Below, one piece after another: positions 26,212-35,016 of a DNA stretch of 56,144 nt (the first letter of the stretch is position 1; every line of letters begins with the position of its first letter). The DNA comes from Flavobacteriaceae bacterium UBA5534 (GTDB taxonomy: Bacteria > Bacteroidota > Bacteroidia > Flavobacteriales > Flavobacteriaceae). Below the pieces are notes generated by a model. The model ran no database searches, was not told where the DNA came from, and worked only from the letters and a program-made list of their open reading frames with translations. The stretch lies in contig DINS01000017.1 in NCBI GenBank assembly GCA_002426015.1, positions 1 through 56,144 on the forward strand, in the 5' to 3' direction. The position numbers and the translations under genes are program-made.

Positions 26212-27852
26212 CTAAAGTCCTAAAACTTCAGTTCCTTGTTCGTAAATTACATCTACAGGAATGTTTGCTTCACTTAAGCGATCTAAATCGGCTTGCAACT
26301 CTGCAGAAATTGTTCCTTTTTCTGTAACTAATTTAGCTACACCTTCATAATCACCATTACCTTGAAGCGTTAAAATAAGATTAGACATCTCTTTCATAGC
26401 CACAATCATTTTATCGAAGTCTACTTTGTAAGTTCCGTTCTCATTTCTCGTGAAAGCACCTTTCTCTTTAAAGAAGTTAAAACGAATCATGTTCGCTTTT
26501 CCGTGAGCTGATGAAGCTCCAAAACGTACAGAACGGAAAATTCCTGCCATAAAAGTAACCATGTTATCTTTTAAATCGTCTGTTAACTCTCCTTTAGCAT
26601 TTAATTGCTGAATCATATATAATCCTAATATATCAGCCTTCCCTTCTTCTAAAGCGCTTGAGTGTTCTTTAAGAGCTGTTCTTACAGTTCCTTTACCATT
26701 AATAGTGTTCTTAATTCCTAATCCGTGTGCTACTTCATGAAACATTGTGTTAGCAAAAAAGGCATCAAAAGTAATATGCTTACGTTGGCTTTCATCTATC
26801 AACACTTCAGAAATCGGAACCATAATTTTGTCAAATTTGGCACGCATAGCATTCTTTAATTGTAAACGACGTGTTCCTTTTTGCAATTGTACTTCTTCAT
26901 CATTTGGAAGGTTAATAGCAATAGTTTTACTTCCTGCATTACAATCTCCAGCATAGTAAACAACATCATAAGCATTTAAATCGCTATCTGTTCCTGGAGT
27001 TTCCTTTTTGTATTTTTCGTCTACAGGAAGTCCAACTTGCAATTCTGGAAGATAAGCACTAAAACGTGCTAAACGCTCACTCCACTCCATATCTTTAATT
27101 AGCACATATCCTTCATGCGCTGCTTTGTTACCAAATAAGGCATCTTCGTAAGTTTCAATTGGGCCAATAACAATATCTAGAGTATTTGTTTTCATATCCA
27201 TCCAAGCCAAATCACTTGGTTGATAGTTGTCATCTAATAACGCTTGTGCTCTTAACTCCAAATATTTTTTTAAACCTGCATCATCAGCCAATTTTGAGGC
27301 TTCTAATAATAAATCGGCAACTTCTCTAACTTCTTTTTCAAATTGTTTGTGATAAGGAATAGAATACAACTTACCATTTTCATCACGACGCACAAAGTTG
27401 TAAATACTAGATTTATCTTTAATGTCTGCAGCTTCAAACTCTTCTTTGGTCATATCCTTCGGATAAAAGTTTGCACCTTTAGGTTTTGGACCAACACCTT
27501 CCACAAATGGCTCGTTTCCATTCAATCTTCCCCAAGGACCATAATTGATTTTCACAAAGGCTTTTGTGTCTTCGTCAGCAATTGAATTTAATAATTCGTC
27601 TTTATTTCCGTAAGCTTCGTACCAAAACAAATCGTTCATTTTATCTGCCGCTTTGATAAGAATAGGAATCATTTTACGTTCGTTTTCTGTAAGTTTACTT
27701 ACATCTGCAGTTAACTTAACTGTCACATATTTACTTAAGTTTTTTTGCATTTCTGTTTGTGTTGTTTCTTCAGTTACAGGTTCTTCTTTTTTTTCTTCTT
27801 TACAAGAAAAGGCAACTATAGTAACCATAAACAATGCTATTATTTTTTTCAT
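26212..27852 (-). CDS. Dipeptidyl-peptidase III-like (M49) lipoprotein with HExxH motif
   Basis: The 546-residue protein has a lipoprotein signal (MVTIVAFSC, Cys17). The zinc site shows HEVAH (372-376) and EEGKAD (402-407). Surrounding segments (NYGPWGRLNGNEPFV, YAGDCNAGSKTIAINLPNDE, GTVRTALKEHSSALEEGKADILG) match the M49 group. Classical M49 enzymes have a six-residue HExxGH motif; here it is a normal HExxH followed by GLG, as in the M49-like domain of plant Nudix 3 proteins. Such enzymes release N-terminal dipeptides or are uncharacterised. An upstream ATG at 27945 lies inside the next gene and ahead of the promoter, so 27852 is used. It should be attached to the envelope. Confidence 0.82.
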   Translation of the reverse strand: MKKIIALFMVTIVAFSCKEEKKEEPVTEETTQTEMQKNLSKYVTVKLTADVSKLTENERKMIPILIKAADKMNDLFWYEAYGNKDELLNSIADEDTKAFVKINYGPWGRLNGNEPFVEGVGPKPKGANFYPKDMTKEEFEAADIKDKSSIYNFVRRDENGKLYSIPYHKQFEKEVREVADLLLEASKLADDAGLKKYLELRAQALLDDNYQPSDLAWMDMKTNTLDIVIGPIETYEDALFGNKAAHEGYVLIKDMEWSERLARFSAYLPELQVGLPVDEKYKKETPGTDSDLNAYDVVYYAGDCNAGSKTIAINLPNDEEVQLQKGTRRLQLKNAMRAKFDKIMVPISEVLIDESQRKHITFDAFFANTMFHEVAHGLGIKNTINGKGTVRTALKEHSSALEEGKADILGLYMIQQLNAKGELTDDLKDNMVTFMAGIFRSVRFGASSAHGKANMIRFNFFKEKGAFTRNENGTYKVDFDKMIVAMKEMSNLILTLQGNGDYEGVAKLVTEKGTISAELQADLDRLSEANIPVDVIYEQGTEVLGL

Positions 27853-27878
27853 CTTAATTAGTGTTTTTTGATTTGATT

Positions 27879-27909
27879 CAAAGTTAAGTATTTCGAAATT
27901 ACTTTTCAA
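27879..27909 (-). promoter_or_regulatory. Consensus promoter of the M49-like peptidase gene
   Basis: On the minus strand TTG (27909-27907) is 20 bases from TAACTTTG (27886-27879), a full consensus. It overlaps the 3' end of the GDYXXLXY gene and gives a leader of about 20 bases, which fixes the ATG at 27852. Confidence 0.65.
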
Positions 27910-28453
27910 CATATTTGGCAATAGGTATTTCATTAATGAAAACATTGTCTAAAACAGCTTTGCCGTTTTTTATAAATACTAATGCATAGGTATTATTTGG
28001 TATCGAATCTTGTTGAGCCTTCATATGAGCTAACTCAGCATTATATGCTTTTGTTTCATCCATATAAAATTTATTAAATGGATATACAATGTTTAACTCC
28101 TTTTCGAATTCATTATACCAATCAACTTTTGCTTTTATATAAAATTCTGATTTTGGCTCATTTTTAGTCACTTGAGTTACTTGAACAAATCCCAAACTAT
28201 CGTGTTTTATTGTTACATAAACATCTTCATTGCGCTGCCAAGTAGTGTCAGCTGTTGAAAAAGTACTAGCTTCATAATTCAAAAAAATATACTTGCCTTT
28301 AAATGGATCTGATGGATCAACAGGCTGTGTTTTAAATTTAAAAGCTGTACCTGTTTTAAGAACATCTTCTTGTTGAAATATCATTTGTGATGGCACAAAT
28401 AATTGAGCACATACGACAATGATAAACAGAATGAATATATATAGTGTTTTCAT
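27899..28453 (-). CDS. GDYXXLXY family protein
   Basis: The 184-residue protein has an N-terminal membrane helix or signal (about 3-21). The family motif region reads DPSDPFKGKYIFLNYEAS (about residues 47-64), a variant of GDYxxLxY in which the first two residues are GK. C-terminal VFIKNGKAVLDNVFIN is also typical. Its start is two bases after the stop of the DUF2157 gene; this pair commonly travels together as I recall, and neither has a known function. The protein probably faces the periplasm. Confidence 0.8.
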   Translation of the reverse strand: MKTLYIFILFIIVVCAQLFVPSQMIFQQEDVLKTGTAFKFKTQPVDPSDPFKGKYIFLNYEASTFSTADTTWQRNEDVYVTIKHDSLGFVQVTQVTKNEPKSEFYIKAKVDWYNEFEKELNIVYPFNKFYMDETKAYNAELAHMKAQQDSIPNNTYALVFIKNGKAVLDNVFINEIPIAKYVEK

Positions 28454-28455
28454 AA

Positions 28456-29748
28456 TTATTGTTTTAAACTATTTGTTTTTGATTTTTGTTTTTTCAACAT
28501 ATAATAGTTCGTCAAAAAGAAACCTACACCAACTCCTACAAACAATAATCCTCTTAAAACAAAACTCATATCTGTATCAAAAAACCTACATGTTACGAGT
28601 GCTGCTATAATAAGTAAGCCATAGTTCAATACACCAAAGTGAAACTTATCGGCTCCGATTTTTACAGTAACTACACCTAATGCAAAAATTAGCATATTGA
28701 CAAGAATTGCTGGAACCATTTCATTGTTGATTCCTATAAAAAATAAAACTGTAAAAATTACAAACACGAACTGAAAGATATTAAAACTCTTCACCTTGTG
28801 TTTTAGGTATAAATACACAAGAGTTAAAATTGACATCAAAAATAAAACCGCTGACATATAAAGTTCCTGTACTTGAAAAGAATCAATTCTGATAATATCT
28901 TTCCACAACCATCTAAAACTTGCAATTAAAAGTATGATGACTATTCCGAGTGAACCAGTTATCAAAAACCCATTACGTCTTAATTTTTGGTTTTCAAAGT
29001 AAGGTATCTTGCCTATGTTATAAAATAAACTGAATAAAAGGAGATAAAGTAAAAAACCTAAAGCCTCTTCGTGTTCCACAAAAGCTCCAAGTGTAATTAT
29101 TAAGCTTAATGGAACAAGCCAATTTATAATAGATGTTATATTGGCATCTAGTTTATGTATTAAGAGTTGCCAATAATGTGGCAATGACAAAGCCAAAAGA
29201 GCTAAATATAACCAAGGTGAATTACTATAATTCATAAAACTATAACCATAAGAGCATGCATACCAGGTTATGAAAACCAAATGCAGAATCATTATTGAAT
29301 TAGATTTGAGCAGATAAATTAGAGGTAAGCAAAGCAGTATCCAAGTGAGTAAAAATGAACTCATGTTACCTGGAATATTATAAATTTGTGCAACAAGGGA
29401 TATGCTTGCTCCTACAGCAAAAAACAAAAATGTGCCTGATGCCTCTTTCCAAGTTGCACTCTTCTTTTTTAGTATTGAAAAACCTACAAAAAACTGCCCT
29501 ATTAACAGTGGTAAAAATGCAAATATAGTTTTTGTGCTTCTTGTAAAGTCATCCCAATTATGAGCAAGTATTAGTATAATTCCTAATCCAACCAAAATAG
29601 ATCCCAACACACCAAAGACCATAAATAATTTGTTAGGAGAGTTATTTTGTTTAGAATGATAATACTGCTCTATGCTTAAAGCTACCTCTTTTGATATAAC
29701 CTTGTTTTCTATCAATTCGGGCAATTCTTTTATGAGTTTTGAGTTCAT
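28456..29748 (-). CDS. DUF2157 multi-pass membrane protein
   Basis: The 430-residue protein begins with a cytoplasmic helical segment (LIKELPELIENKVISKEVALSIEQYY) and the conserved entry to the membrane part (VFGVLGSILVGLGIILILAHNWDDF). These are DUF2157 marks. About a dozen hydrophobic helices follow, and the tail is basic. It is first of a tight two-gene operon with the GDYXXLXY gene. A weak -7 match (TACATTTA on the minus strand, 29767-29774) lies 18 bases upstream. Confidence 0.85.
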   Translation of the reverse strand: MNSKLIKELPELIENKVISKEVALSIEQYYHSKQNNSPNKLFMVFGVLGSILVGLGIILILAHNWDDFTRSTKTIFAFLPLLIGQFFVGFSILKKKSATWKEASGTFLFFAVGASISLVAQIYNIPGNMSSFLLTWILLCLPLIYLLKSNSIMILHLVFITWYACSYGYSFMNYSNSPWLYLALLALSLPHYWQLLIHKLDANITSIINWLVPLSLIITLGAFVEHEEALGFLLYLLLFSLFYNIGKIPYFENQKLRRNGFLITGSLGIVIILLIASFRWLWKDIIRIDSFQVQELYMSAVLFLMSILTLVYLYLKHKVKSFNIFQFVFVIFTVLFFIGINNEMVPAILVNMLIFALGVVTVKIGADKFHFGVLNYGLLIIAALVTCRFFDTDMSFVLRGLLFVGVGVGFFLTNYYMLKKQKSKTNSLKQ

Positions 29749-29796
29749 CTTTTTTGATTTTCAGGTTAAATGTAAACTATTATTCTTTTGTTTAAA

Positions 29797-29822
29797 ACCT
29801 CACAAGCCCAAACCTGTGAGGT
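29797..29822 (-). terminator. Hairpin between the small membrane operon and the DUF2157 gene
   Basis: ACCTCACA pairs with TGTGAGGT across a 10-base loop, and the minus strand continues with TTTTAAA. It probably ends the three-gene small membrane protein operon. The sequence resembles AACCTGTGAGGT-type intergenic repeats I recall from flavobacteria, so it may also be a dispersed repeat. Confidence 0.55.
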
Positions 29823-29847
29823 CTTGGGTTAACTAACTAACCAATCA

Positions 29848-30330
29848 TCAAAACAAAAAAATCATATAAACGATGATGCCTTCAGCAATTCCTGTAACGA
29901 TACTCATTCCGAGTATATCTTTAATTTTGCTTTTTAAGAAAAAAATAGCACTTAATATAGCCATAATTGCAGCCAGTAAAATTTCTAAAGCATCTATTTT
30001 AGAGAGCAGAAAAGTAATCCCTGTAAATGCTGCTGTGATTGCAATTGTGATAATACAAAACTTGATAATTTCTGCTTTACTATAGTTACCTTCTAAAAAG
30101 CCTTTTTGTAAATCTCTTAAAATTGATAAAATAAAGAGCAATGGTACAACTGATAAAAATGGTGCAAAAATAACTTTGATGCCCTTAATTATGGATAAAT
30201 CGTTATACACAAAAAAAGCGATAGCTGTAAAGGCCAATAAGCCAGTTACAATGATAGATTGAAATGTAAATAATAATTCTCGTTTGCTAGAATTACTTTT
30301 TGGGTTCTGATTGTTAAAAAATAGATTCAT
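29848..30330 (-). CDS. Five-helix membrane protein of unknown function
   Basis: The 160-residue product starts at the ATG (30330) that precedes a polar Asn/Ser/Lys-rich leader (MNLFFNNQNPKSNSSKRE). An earlier ATG at 30387 would run into the end of the upstream gene. Five hydrophobic segments follow (about 20-42, 48-70, 88-109, 114-131 and 139-159). No catalytic or transport motif is recognised. It is the last of three small membrane genes in a row, 34 bases after its neighbour. Confidence 0.65.
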   Translation of the reverse strand: MNLFFNNQNPKSNSSKRELLFTFQSIIVTGLLAFTAIAFFVYNDLSIIKGIKVIFAPFLSVVPLLFILSILRDLQKGFLEGNYSKAEIIKFCIITIAITAAFTGITFLLSKIDALEILLAAIMAILSAIFFLKSKIKDILGMSIVTGIAEGIIVYMIFLF

Positions 30331-30364
30331 AACTTTAAAATTTTGATGATTAAACTTTATATTA

Positions 30365-30832
30365 TTAAGCAGATAAAAAGAAAACATGAATGGCTAATGA
30401 GAGTAACACTCCGCTTAAAATTCCGTTAGCTCTCAAGTTATTGTATAGTATGTAATTTAGCACATAGCTACTAATGGTAGCAGAATTAATTAGGTGTGCA
30501 AAAATGAGGTTGTCTTCTAATTTTTGACTCGTAACATACTCAAGTAATTGCATAAAACTAATACTAATAATTACTGTTAGTATTAATAAAACTGTAGCTG
30601 GCTTTTGGTTTTTGAGTTTATACTCGTCGGTATTTTGTGGTAAAAAATGTTCAATTAAAATAAACCTCACAAAGAACAACATTGGTATTGGAAACAAGAT
30701 AGATGCAATAATTTTTATAACATCTTTAAGGGTTTTTATCTCATCATAGCCCAAAAAAACCAGGTATATAAATACCAAAACCGAAACGCCAGTTGTAACT
30801 AAAAAAGCTGTATTAACTTGTTTAAGCTTCAT
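30365..30832 (-). CDS. Small multi-pass membrane protein of unknown function
   Basis: The 155-residue product has four to five hydrophobic segments (about 9-28, 38-59, 79-98, 110-131 and 137-153), joined by a charged loop around residues 62-78 (LPQNTDEYKLKNQK). It starts nine bases after the stop of the 49-residue gene and is followed by another membrane gene, so the three look like one operon. No family is recognised. Confidence 0.65.
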   Translation of the reverse strand: MKLKQVNTAFLVTTGVSVLVFIYLVFLGYDEIKTLKDVIKIIASILFPIPMLFFVRFILIEHFLPQNTDEYKLKNQKPATVLLILTVIISISFMQLLEYVTSQKLEDNLIFAHLINSATISSYVLNYILYNNLRANGILSGVLLSLAIHVFFLSA

Positions 30833-30841
30833 AATTAGTAA

Positions 30842-30991
30842 TTAAAATCCATTAGGCACTTGTACGTTGCTTGCCATAAACTCAATACATGAATTGTAGT
30901 TTTCAATTATTTCATACTGAATAGTTTTTGAGTAGACAGTAATTGCTGTTAATACAATTACAAAAACTGATACTTTAATAAATCGTGTCAT
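30842..30991 (-). CDS. Short single-helix or secreted peptide of 49 residues
   Basis: ATG at 30989-30991 and TAA at 30842-30844 frame a 49-residue peptide. It starts MTRFIKVSVFVIVLTAITVYS (shown in part: a basic start then a hydrophobic run) and continues KTIQYEIIENYNSCIEFMAS. The hydrophobic core spans residues 5-20 with two basic residues ahead of it, so it is either a single-pass anchor or a signal peptide. Position at the head of the operon, nine bases before the 155-residue gene, and its export-type N-terminus support a real gene. It has one cysteine (Cys35). Function unknown. Confidence 0.6.
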   Translation of the reverse strand: MTRFIKVSVFVIVLTAITVYSKTIQYEIIENYNSCIEFMASNVQVPNGF

Positions 30992-31143
30992 AATAATTTT
31001 GTTTTGTTGATTACATGGCAAATCTGCGACGAATTGGCTTCACTTAAAACACAATTTTTACAATTTACTGACGATATATTTTTATATTTATACATCTTAA
31101 ATACCATATTTATTAATCAAATAAATATTTAACTGACGATTTA

Positions 31144-32655
31144 ATGACAGATTTAAACGCAATAATTTCCACATTTTCTAATGAGGAGCAACAGAAATTC
31201 ATCGCTTATTTAGAGAAAAAGAACAGGCGCAATGACACAAAAAACATTCAACTATTTAAGCTTTTGACTAAAGATGACTATACTTCTAAAGAGCTTTGTC
31301 TCAAACTATACAAAAGCAACAAGAAAGACGCATATCATGCACTACGGAAGCGTTTATACCAGTCGTTGATTGATTTTATAGCAAACAGCACAATTGAAGA
31401 AGAAAACTCTGTTGACATGCAAATTATAAAATACATAGTTGCAGCAAGAACCTTTTTACTACACAATAAACCAAAGGTAGCCTACAGTATTTTAGACAAA
31501 GCAGAAACATTGGCTCAAGAACATTACCTATTCCCTATTCTTAATGAAATTTATCATACAAAAATTCAGTATGCTTATGCATATACATCTGTAAACATTG
31601 ATGATATCATCAAAAAATTTAAAGTCAACCAAAAAAAACACTATCTCGAAGACGAACTTAATATAGTATATGCAAAAATTAGGCAAACACTTAACAATAT
31701 CACTTACAGAGGCGAGATAATAGACTTTCAGACAATACTAAACCAAACATTACAAGAACACAACATAAGCATTAGCGAGTCGATGTCCTTTAAATCTTTA
31801 TATCAGTTAATGACTATAGTGAGTATTTCGGCGTTTGTAACTAATGACTACTTAAAAATTGAACCCTTTTTGATAAATACATACAAAGCGATTAAAGAAC
31901 ATAAAACCAAGGACAAGCAATTATTTTATCATATTCAGGTAGTGTATATGATTGCAAACACATTATTCAGAAACAAAAAGTTTAACGATTCAACTCATTA
32001 CTTAGAGTTAATGCATCAGCTAATGTTAAGTAGTCGAAAAAAATATTATAATACATTCAAACTAAAATACAATTTACTACTTGCACTCAATTACAATTAC
32101 TCAAACCAGCAGGAAAAAGCAATTGTATTATTAGAAACCTTCAAAATCCCAAAGCATGCAGACACAGAGTCATTACTTGACATCTATTTAAGTTTGGTGA
32201 TGTTTTACATACAGAAAAGCGAATTTAAAAAAGCACAACACCTCTTCTCAAAATTCTACCACACAGATCATTATTATACTGAAAAAGCAGGTAAAGAATG
32301 GGTTATTAAAAAGAATCTAATAGAGATAATATTGCATATCGAACTTAAAAATATCGATTTGGTAGAGTCTCGCTTATTGAGCTTTAGAAGACAATACTAC
32401 AATTATTTAAAACAAATAAAACAGGAACGTGTTATTATGTACTTAAGTTTTGTAGAGTCTTATTACAAAAATCCAGAGCATATAAACTCAACAGATTTTA
32501 TAAACAAAGTAGATAGCTCGTTTGAGTGGATTGAAGCAGAACGTGAAGATATTTTTGTTATGAGTTTTTATGCTTGGTTAAAAAGCAAAATGGAGCAAAA
32601 CGATTTATATATAACAACTTTAGACCTCATCAAAAAAGCGCAAATTGTTAATTAG
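31144..32655 (+). CDS. Alpha-helical repeat (TPR-like solenoid) protein
   Basis: The 503-residue protein is almost wholly helical, with repeated 30-40 residue helix pairs (AYSILDKAETLAQEHYLFPILNEIY is one, NDSTHYLELMHQL another), so a TPR-type scaffold is likely. There is no signal peptide or membrane segment; it is cytoplasmic. The N-terminus (STFSNEEQQKFIAYLEKKNRR) recurs in Bacteroidota solenoid proteins as I recall. It is divergent from the three-gene small membrane operon, with 152 bases between them. No DNA-binding domain is visible. The function is unknown. Confidence 0.6.
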   Translation: MTDLNAIISTFSNEEQQKFIAYLEKKNRRNDTKNIQLFKLLTKDDYTSKELCLKLYKSNKKDAYHALRKRLYQSLIDFIANSTIEEENSVDMQIIKYIVAARTFLLHNKPKVAYSILDKAETLAQEHYLFPILNEIYHTKIQYAYAYTSVNIDDIIKKFKVNQKKHYLEDELNIVYAKIRQTLNNITYRGEIIDFQTILNQTLQEHNISISESMSFKSLYQLMTIVSISAFVTNDYLKIEPFLINTYKAIKEHKTKDKQLFYHIQVVYMIANTLFRNKKFNDSTHYLELMHQLMLSSRKKYYNTFKLKYNLLLALNYNYSNQQEKAIVLLETFKIPKHADTESLLDIYLSLVMFYIQKSEFKKAQHLFSKFYHTDHYYTEKAGKEWVIKKNLIEIILHIELKNIDLVESRLLSFRRQYYNYLKQIKQERVIMYLSFVESYYKNPEHINSTDFINKVDSSFEWIEAEREDIFVMSFYAWLKSKMEQNDLYITTLDLIKKAQIVN

Positions 32656-32731
32656 TAGTTAAAAATCTAAAACGCATTAAACCATTTTAAATGTCTAAAG
32701 TCAAAGAAGCGTAACTTTAAAAAATTAAAAC

Positions 32732-33196
32732 ATGAAAAACCTATTAATGATAGCACTTGCTGTTTTCACTTTACAAGCAACTGCTCAAGAAAATAAAAAA
32801 GAGGCACGAAAAGGCGAAATGAAAGAACGCATGGAAGCTCGTCAAGACATGAGCCCTGAAGATATGGCTAAACTGCAAACAAAAAAAATGACGTTGCATC
32901 TAGACCTTACCGAAAAACAACAAGTAGAAGTTGAAAAAATACTACTTGCCGAAGCTAAAGATAGAAAGGCAAAAATGGAAGAGTTTAAAGAAAAAAAAGA
33001 GAAAGCTGAAGGCGAAAAACCATCAAAAGAAGACCGCTTAAAAATGATGAATGAAAAACTTGACCATCAAATAGAAATGAAGAAAAAAATGAAAGCCATT
33101 TTGAATGCTGAACAGTATGAGAAATATGACAAAATGCAATCCAGCAGACAAGGCAAGAAAAAAGAAATGCAGTCTAAAAGAAAACAAAAGCAATAG
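32732..33196 (+). CDS. Small secreted Spy/CpxP-like helical protein
   Basis: The 154-residue protein has a signal peptide (cleavage after TAQ, about residue 18). The rest is a highly charged helix-rich body with Met/Lys/Glu/Gln repeats. Segments MTLHLDLTEKQQVEVEKIL and MKAILNAEQYEKYDKM match the paired LTxxQ/LxxxQxxxY pattern of periplasmic Spy/CpxP-like or DUF4890 proteins. It is periplasmic, and related proteins act as chaperones or metal/stress sensors; no specific role is claimed. The next gene encodes a shorter protein of the same plan. Confidence 0.7.
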   Translation: MKNLLMIALAVFTLQATAQENKKEARKGEMKERMEARQDMSPEDMAKLQTKKMTLHLDLTEKQQVEVEKILLAEAKDRKAKMEEFKEKKEKAEGEKPSKEDRLKMMNEKLDHQIEMKKKMKAILNAEQYEKYDKMQSSRQGKKKEMQSKRKQKQ

Positions 33197-33227
33197 TTTT
33201 GGTTGATTGATTTAGTGAGTTTTATTC

Positions 33228-33262
33228 AAAAAGGCATTGGTTTTATAATCAATGTCTTTTTT
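33228..33262 (+). terminator. Intrinsic terminator after the Spy-like gene
   Basis: AAAAAGGCATTG pairs with CAATGTCTTTTT (one G-T pair) around a 10-base loop, ending in T residues. Confidence 0.75.
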
Positions 33263-33330
33263 AGTTATGCGTATATCACAAAAAATTACTACTTTAGTCA
33301 TTCCATTTTAGAAATAAAAAAATTAATCCA

Positions 33331-33672
33331 ATGAAAAAAATAATTACACTTTGCTTTTTTGCTTTTGCTTTAGTCCTTGGTACTCAAACCATGAATGGAC
33401 AATCTAAAGATGATATTAATAATTTAGCTTTGGCAAAAACACAAGAGCTTAAGAAATCCATCAAATTCAATTCAGAAACCGAAAACGAAGTTTATCATGC
33501 TTATCTAACTTATGAAAAAAAGATGTACAGCGTCAATGAACATATTGCCAACGGCAAAACTGTTACTGAAGAAGATAAAGCAAAGGTAGAAGCATTGTTA
33601 ACTGATAGATTGAAACAAATATTTACAGAAGAGCAATATGAACAGTATTTAACTCTCAAACAGAATAACTAG
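33331..33672 (+). CDS. Short secreted protein resembling the Spy-like neighbour
   Basis: The 113-residue protein has a signal peptide (to about residue 24, MNGQ). Its helical body contains LKKSIKFNSETENEVYHAYLTYEKKM and a C-terminal LKQIFTEEQYEQYLTLKQNN, the same 'LxxxxxEQYEQY' ending as the gene before it. A terminator separates the two, so they are regulated apart. It is probably periplasmic. A distant duplicate of the Spy-like gene is likely but not proven. Confidence 0.6.
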   Translation: MKKIITLCFFAFALVLGTQTMNGQSKDDINNLALAKTQELKKSIKFNSETENEVYHAYLTYEKKMYSVNEHIANGKTVTEEDKAKVEALLTDRLKQIFTEEQYEQYLTLKQNN

Positions 33673-33688
33673 CGACAAGTAAGCAATA

Positions 33689-33724
33689 AAAAAAGGCGAT
33701 TAAAAAATTTTAATCGCCTTTTTT
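33689..33724. terminator. Bidirectional terminator between convergent genes
   Basis: GGCGATTAAAA pairs with TTTTAATCGCC around a two-base loop, with A and T tracts on either side. It serves the plus-strand secreted protein gene and the minus-strand hemL operon, whose TAA is at 33726. Confidence 0.88.
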
Positions 33725-33725
33725 G

Positions 33726-35012
33726 TTACAATTGCTTTACCACTTTATCAACAGCAGCAATCGTCTCATCTAAATCATCGTAACTCAAAGCATCGCTGAT
33801 AAACCAGGTTTCGAAAGCACTAGGAGCTATATAAATACCTTCATTGAGCATACCATGAAAGAATTTTTTAAAGGTGTCATTATTCCCTTTGGCAGCACTT
33901 TCAAAATCAACCACTTCGTCTTTATCAAAGTGAATGGATATCATTGAGCCCACTCTATTAATTGTATGAATGCTATTATTTTTTTTAAGCACTTCAGAAA
34001 ACCCTTTATGTAAATAGGCTGTTTTTTCTTCAAGACGTTTAAAAACCCCTGAATCGTTGTTCAACTCTGTGAGCATTGCCAAACCAGCAGCCATAGCTAA
34101 TGGATTTCCACTCAATGTCCCAGCCTGATAAACAGGCCCTAGAGGTGCTAAAAAATTCATTATGTCTTCGCGTGCCGCAAATGCGCCAACTGGCAAACCT
34201 CCACCAATAACCTTTCCGTAGCAAACAATGTCAGCATTGATATTATAGAGTTCTTGAGCTCCACCTTTTGCCAAGCGAAAACCTGTCATTACTTCATCAA
34301 AAATCAAAAGGATATTATTGTCATCGCATAAACTTCTCAATTTTTGAAGAAAATTATCTTTGGGAGGCACACAACCCATATTTCCTGCAACAGGTTCAAT
34401 TATAATACATGCTATTTCGTTCTTGTTAGCTTCAATTAATTCTTTGACATTCTCAATGTCATTATAACGAGCCAACAGCGTATCTTTTGCAGTGCCTTGC
34501 GTGACACCTGGACTATTTGGTGTTCCAAAAGTGACCGCTCCACTTCCTGCTGCTATTAAAAACGAATCACTGTGACCATGATAACATCCAGCAAATTTGA
34601 TAATTTTATCCTTTTTAGTGTATCCTCTTGCCAAACGCACAGCACTCATACATGCCTCTGTACCAGAATTGACAAAACGTATTTTATCAATATTAGGCAC
34701 CATCGCTACTGCCAATTCTGCAATTTTGGTTTCAATCTCTGTAGGCATCCCAAAGGAAGTACCTTGTTTTGCTTTCTCAATAACTGCATTGACAACAGGT
34801 TCGTGTGCGTGTCCAAGCACCATTGGTCCCCAAGAATTGATATAATCTATAAAACGGTTTCCATCTTCGTCATACACATAGGCACCTTTAGCAGATTTAG
34901 CAAAAATCGGTGTTCCTCCTACTGCCTTAAAAGCCCTCACTGGCGAATTGACACCTCCAGGAATCACTTTTTCAGCTTGCTTAAACAAAGCACTACTACG
35001 TTGATATAACAT
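33726..35012 (-). CDS. hemL: Glutamate-1-semialdehyde 2,1-aminomutase
   Basis: The 428-residue cytoplasmic enzyme converts glutamate-1-semialdehyde to 5-aminolevulinate, the C5 route to heme. It shows the family start (ALFKQAEKVIPGGVNSPVRAF), FVNSGTEACMSAVRLAR, GCYHGHSDSFLIAAGSG, the cofactor-binding LLIFDEVMTGFR, and the PLP lysine Lys267 in CYGKVIGGGLPVGAFA. Length is standard. It is last in a three-gene operon, starting four bases after the stop of the glucosaminidase gene. Other hem genes are not in the window. Confidence 0.97.
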   Translation of the reverse strand: MLYQRSSALFKQAEKVIPGGVNSPVRAFKAVGGTPIFAKSAKGAYVYDEDGNRFIDYINSWGPMVLGHAHEPVVNAVIEKAKQGTSFGMPTEIETKIAELAVAMVPNIDKIRFVNSGTEACMSAVRLARGYTKKDKIIKFAGCYHGHSDSFLIAAGSGAVTFGTPNSPGVTQGTAKDTLLARYNDIENVKELIEANKNEIACIIIEPVAGNMGCVPPKDNFLQKLRSLCDDNNILLIFDEVMTGFRLAKGGAQELYNINADIVCYGKVIGGGLPVGAFAAREDIMNFLAPLGPVYQAGTLSGNPLAMAAGLAMLTELNNDSGVFKRLEEKTAYLHKGFSEVLKKNNSIHTINRVGSMISIHFDKDEVVDFESAAKGNNDTFKKFFHGMLNEGIYIAPSAFETWFISDALSYDDLDETIAAVDKVVKQL

Positions 35013-35016
35013 GATT

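Noticed and set aside
26212..27945. Longer start for the M49-like peptidase at 27945
   Set aside because: It would overlap the upstream gene and its promoter, and would bury the lipoprotein signal behind 31 residues.
29797..29822. Hairpin considered as part of a CRISPR or mobile element
   Set aside because: Only one copy seen in the window and no repeat-spacer pattern, inverted terminal repeats or transposase; treated as a terminator.
34572..35009. 145-residue plus-strand frame opposite hemL
   Set aside because: Full overlap with conserved HemL coding sequence; composition rich in Cys, His and Ser typical of an antisense shadow.
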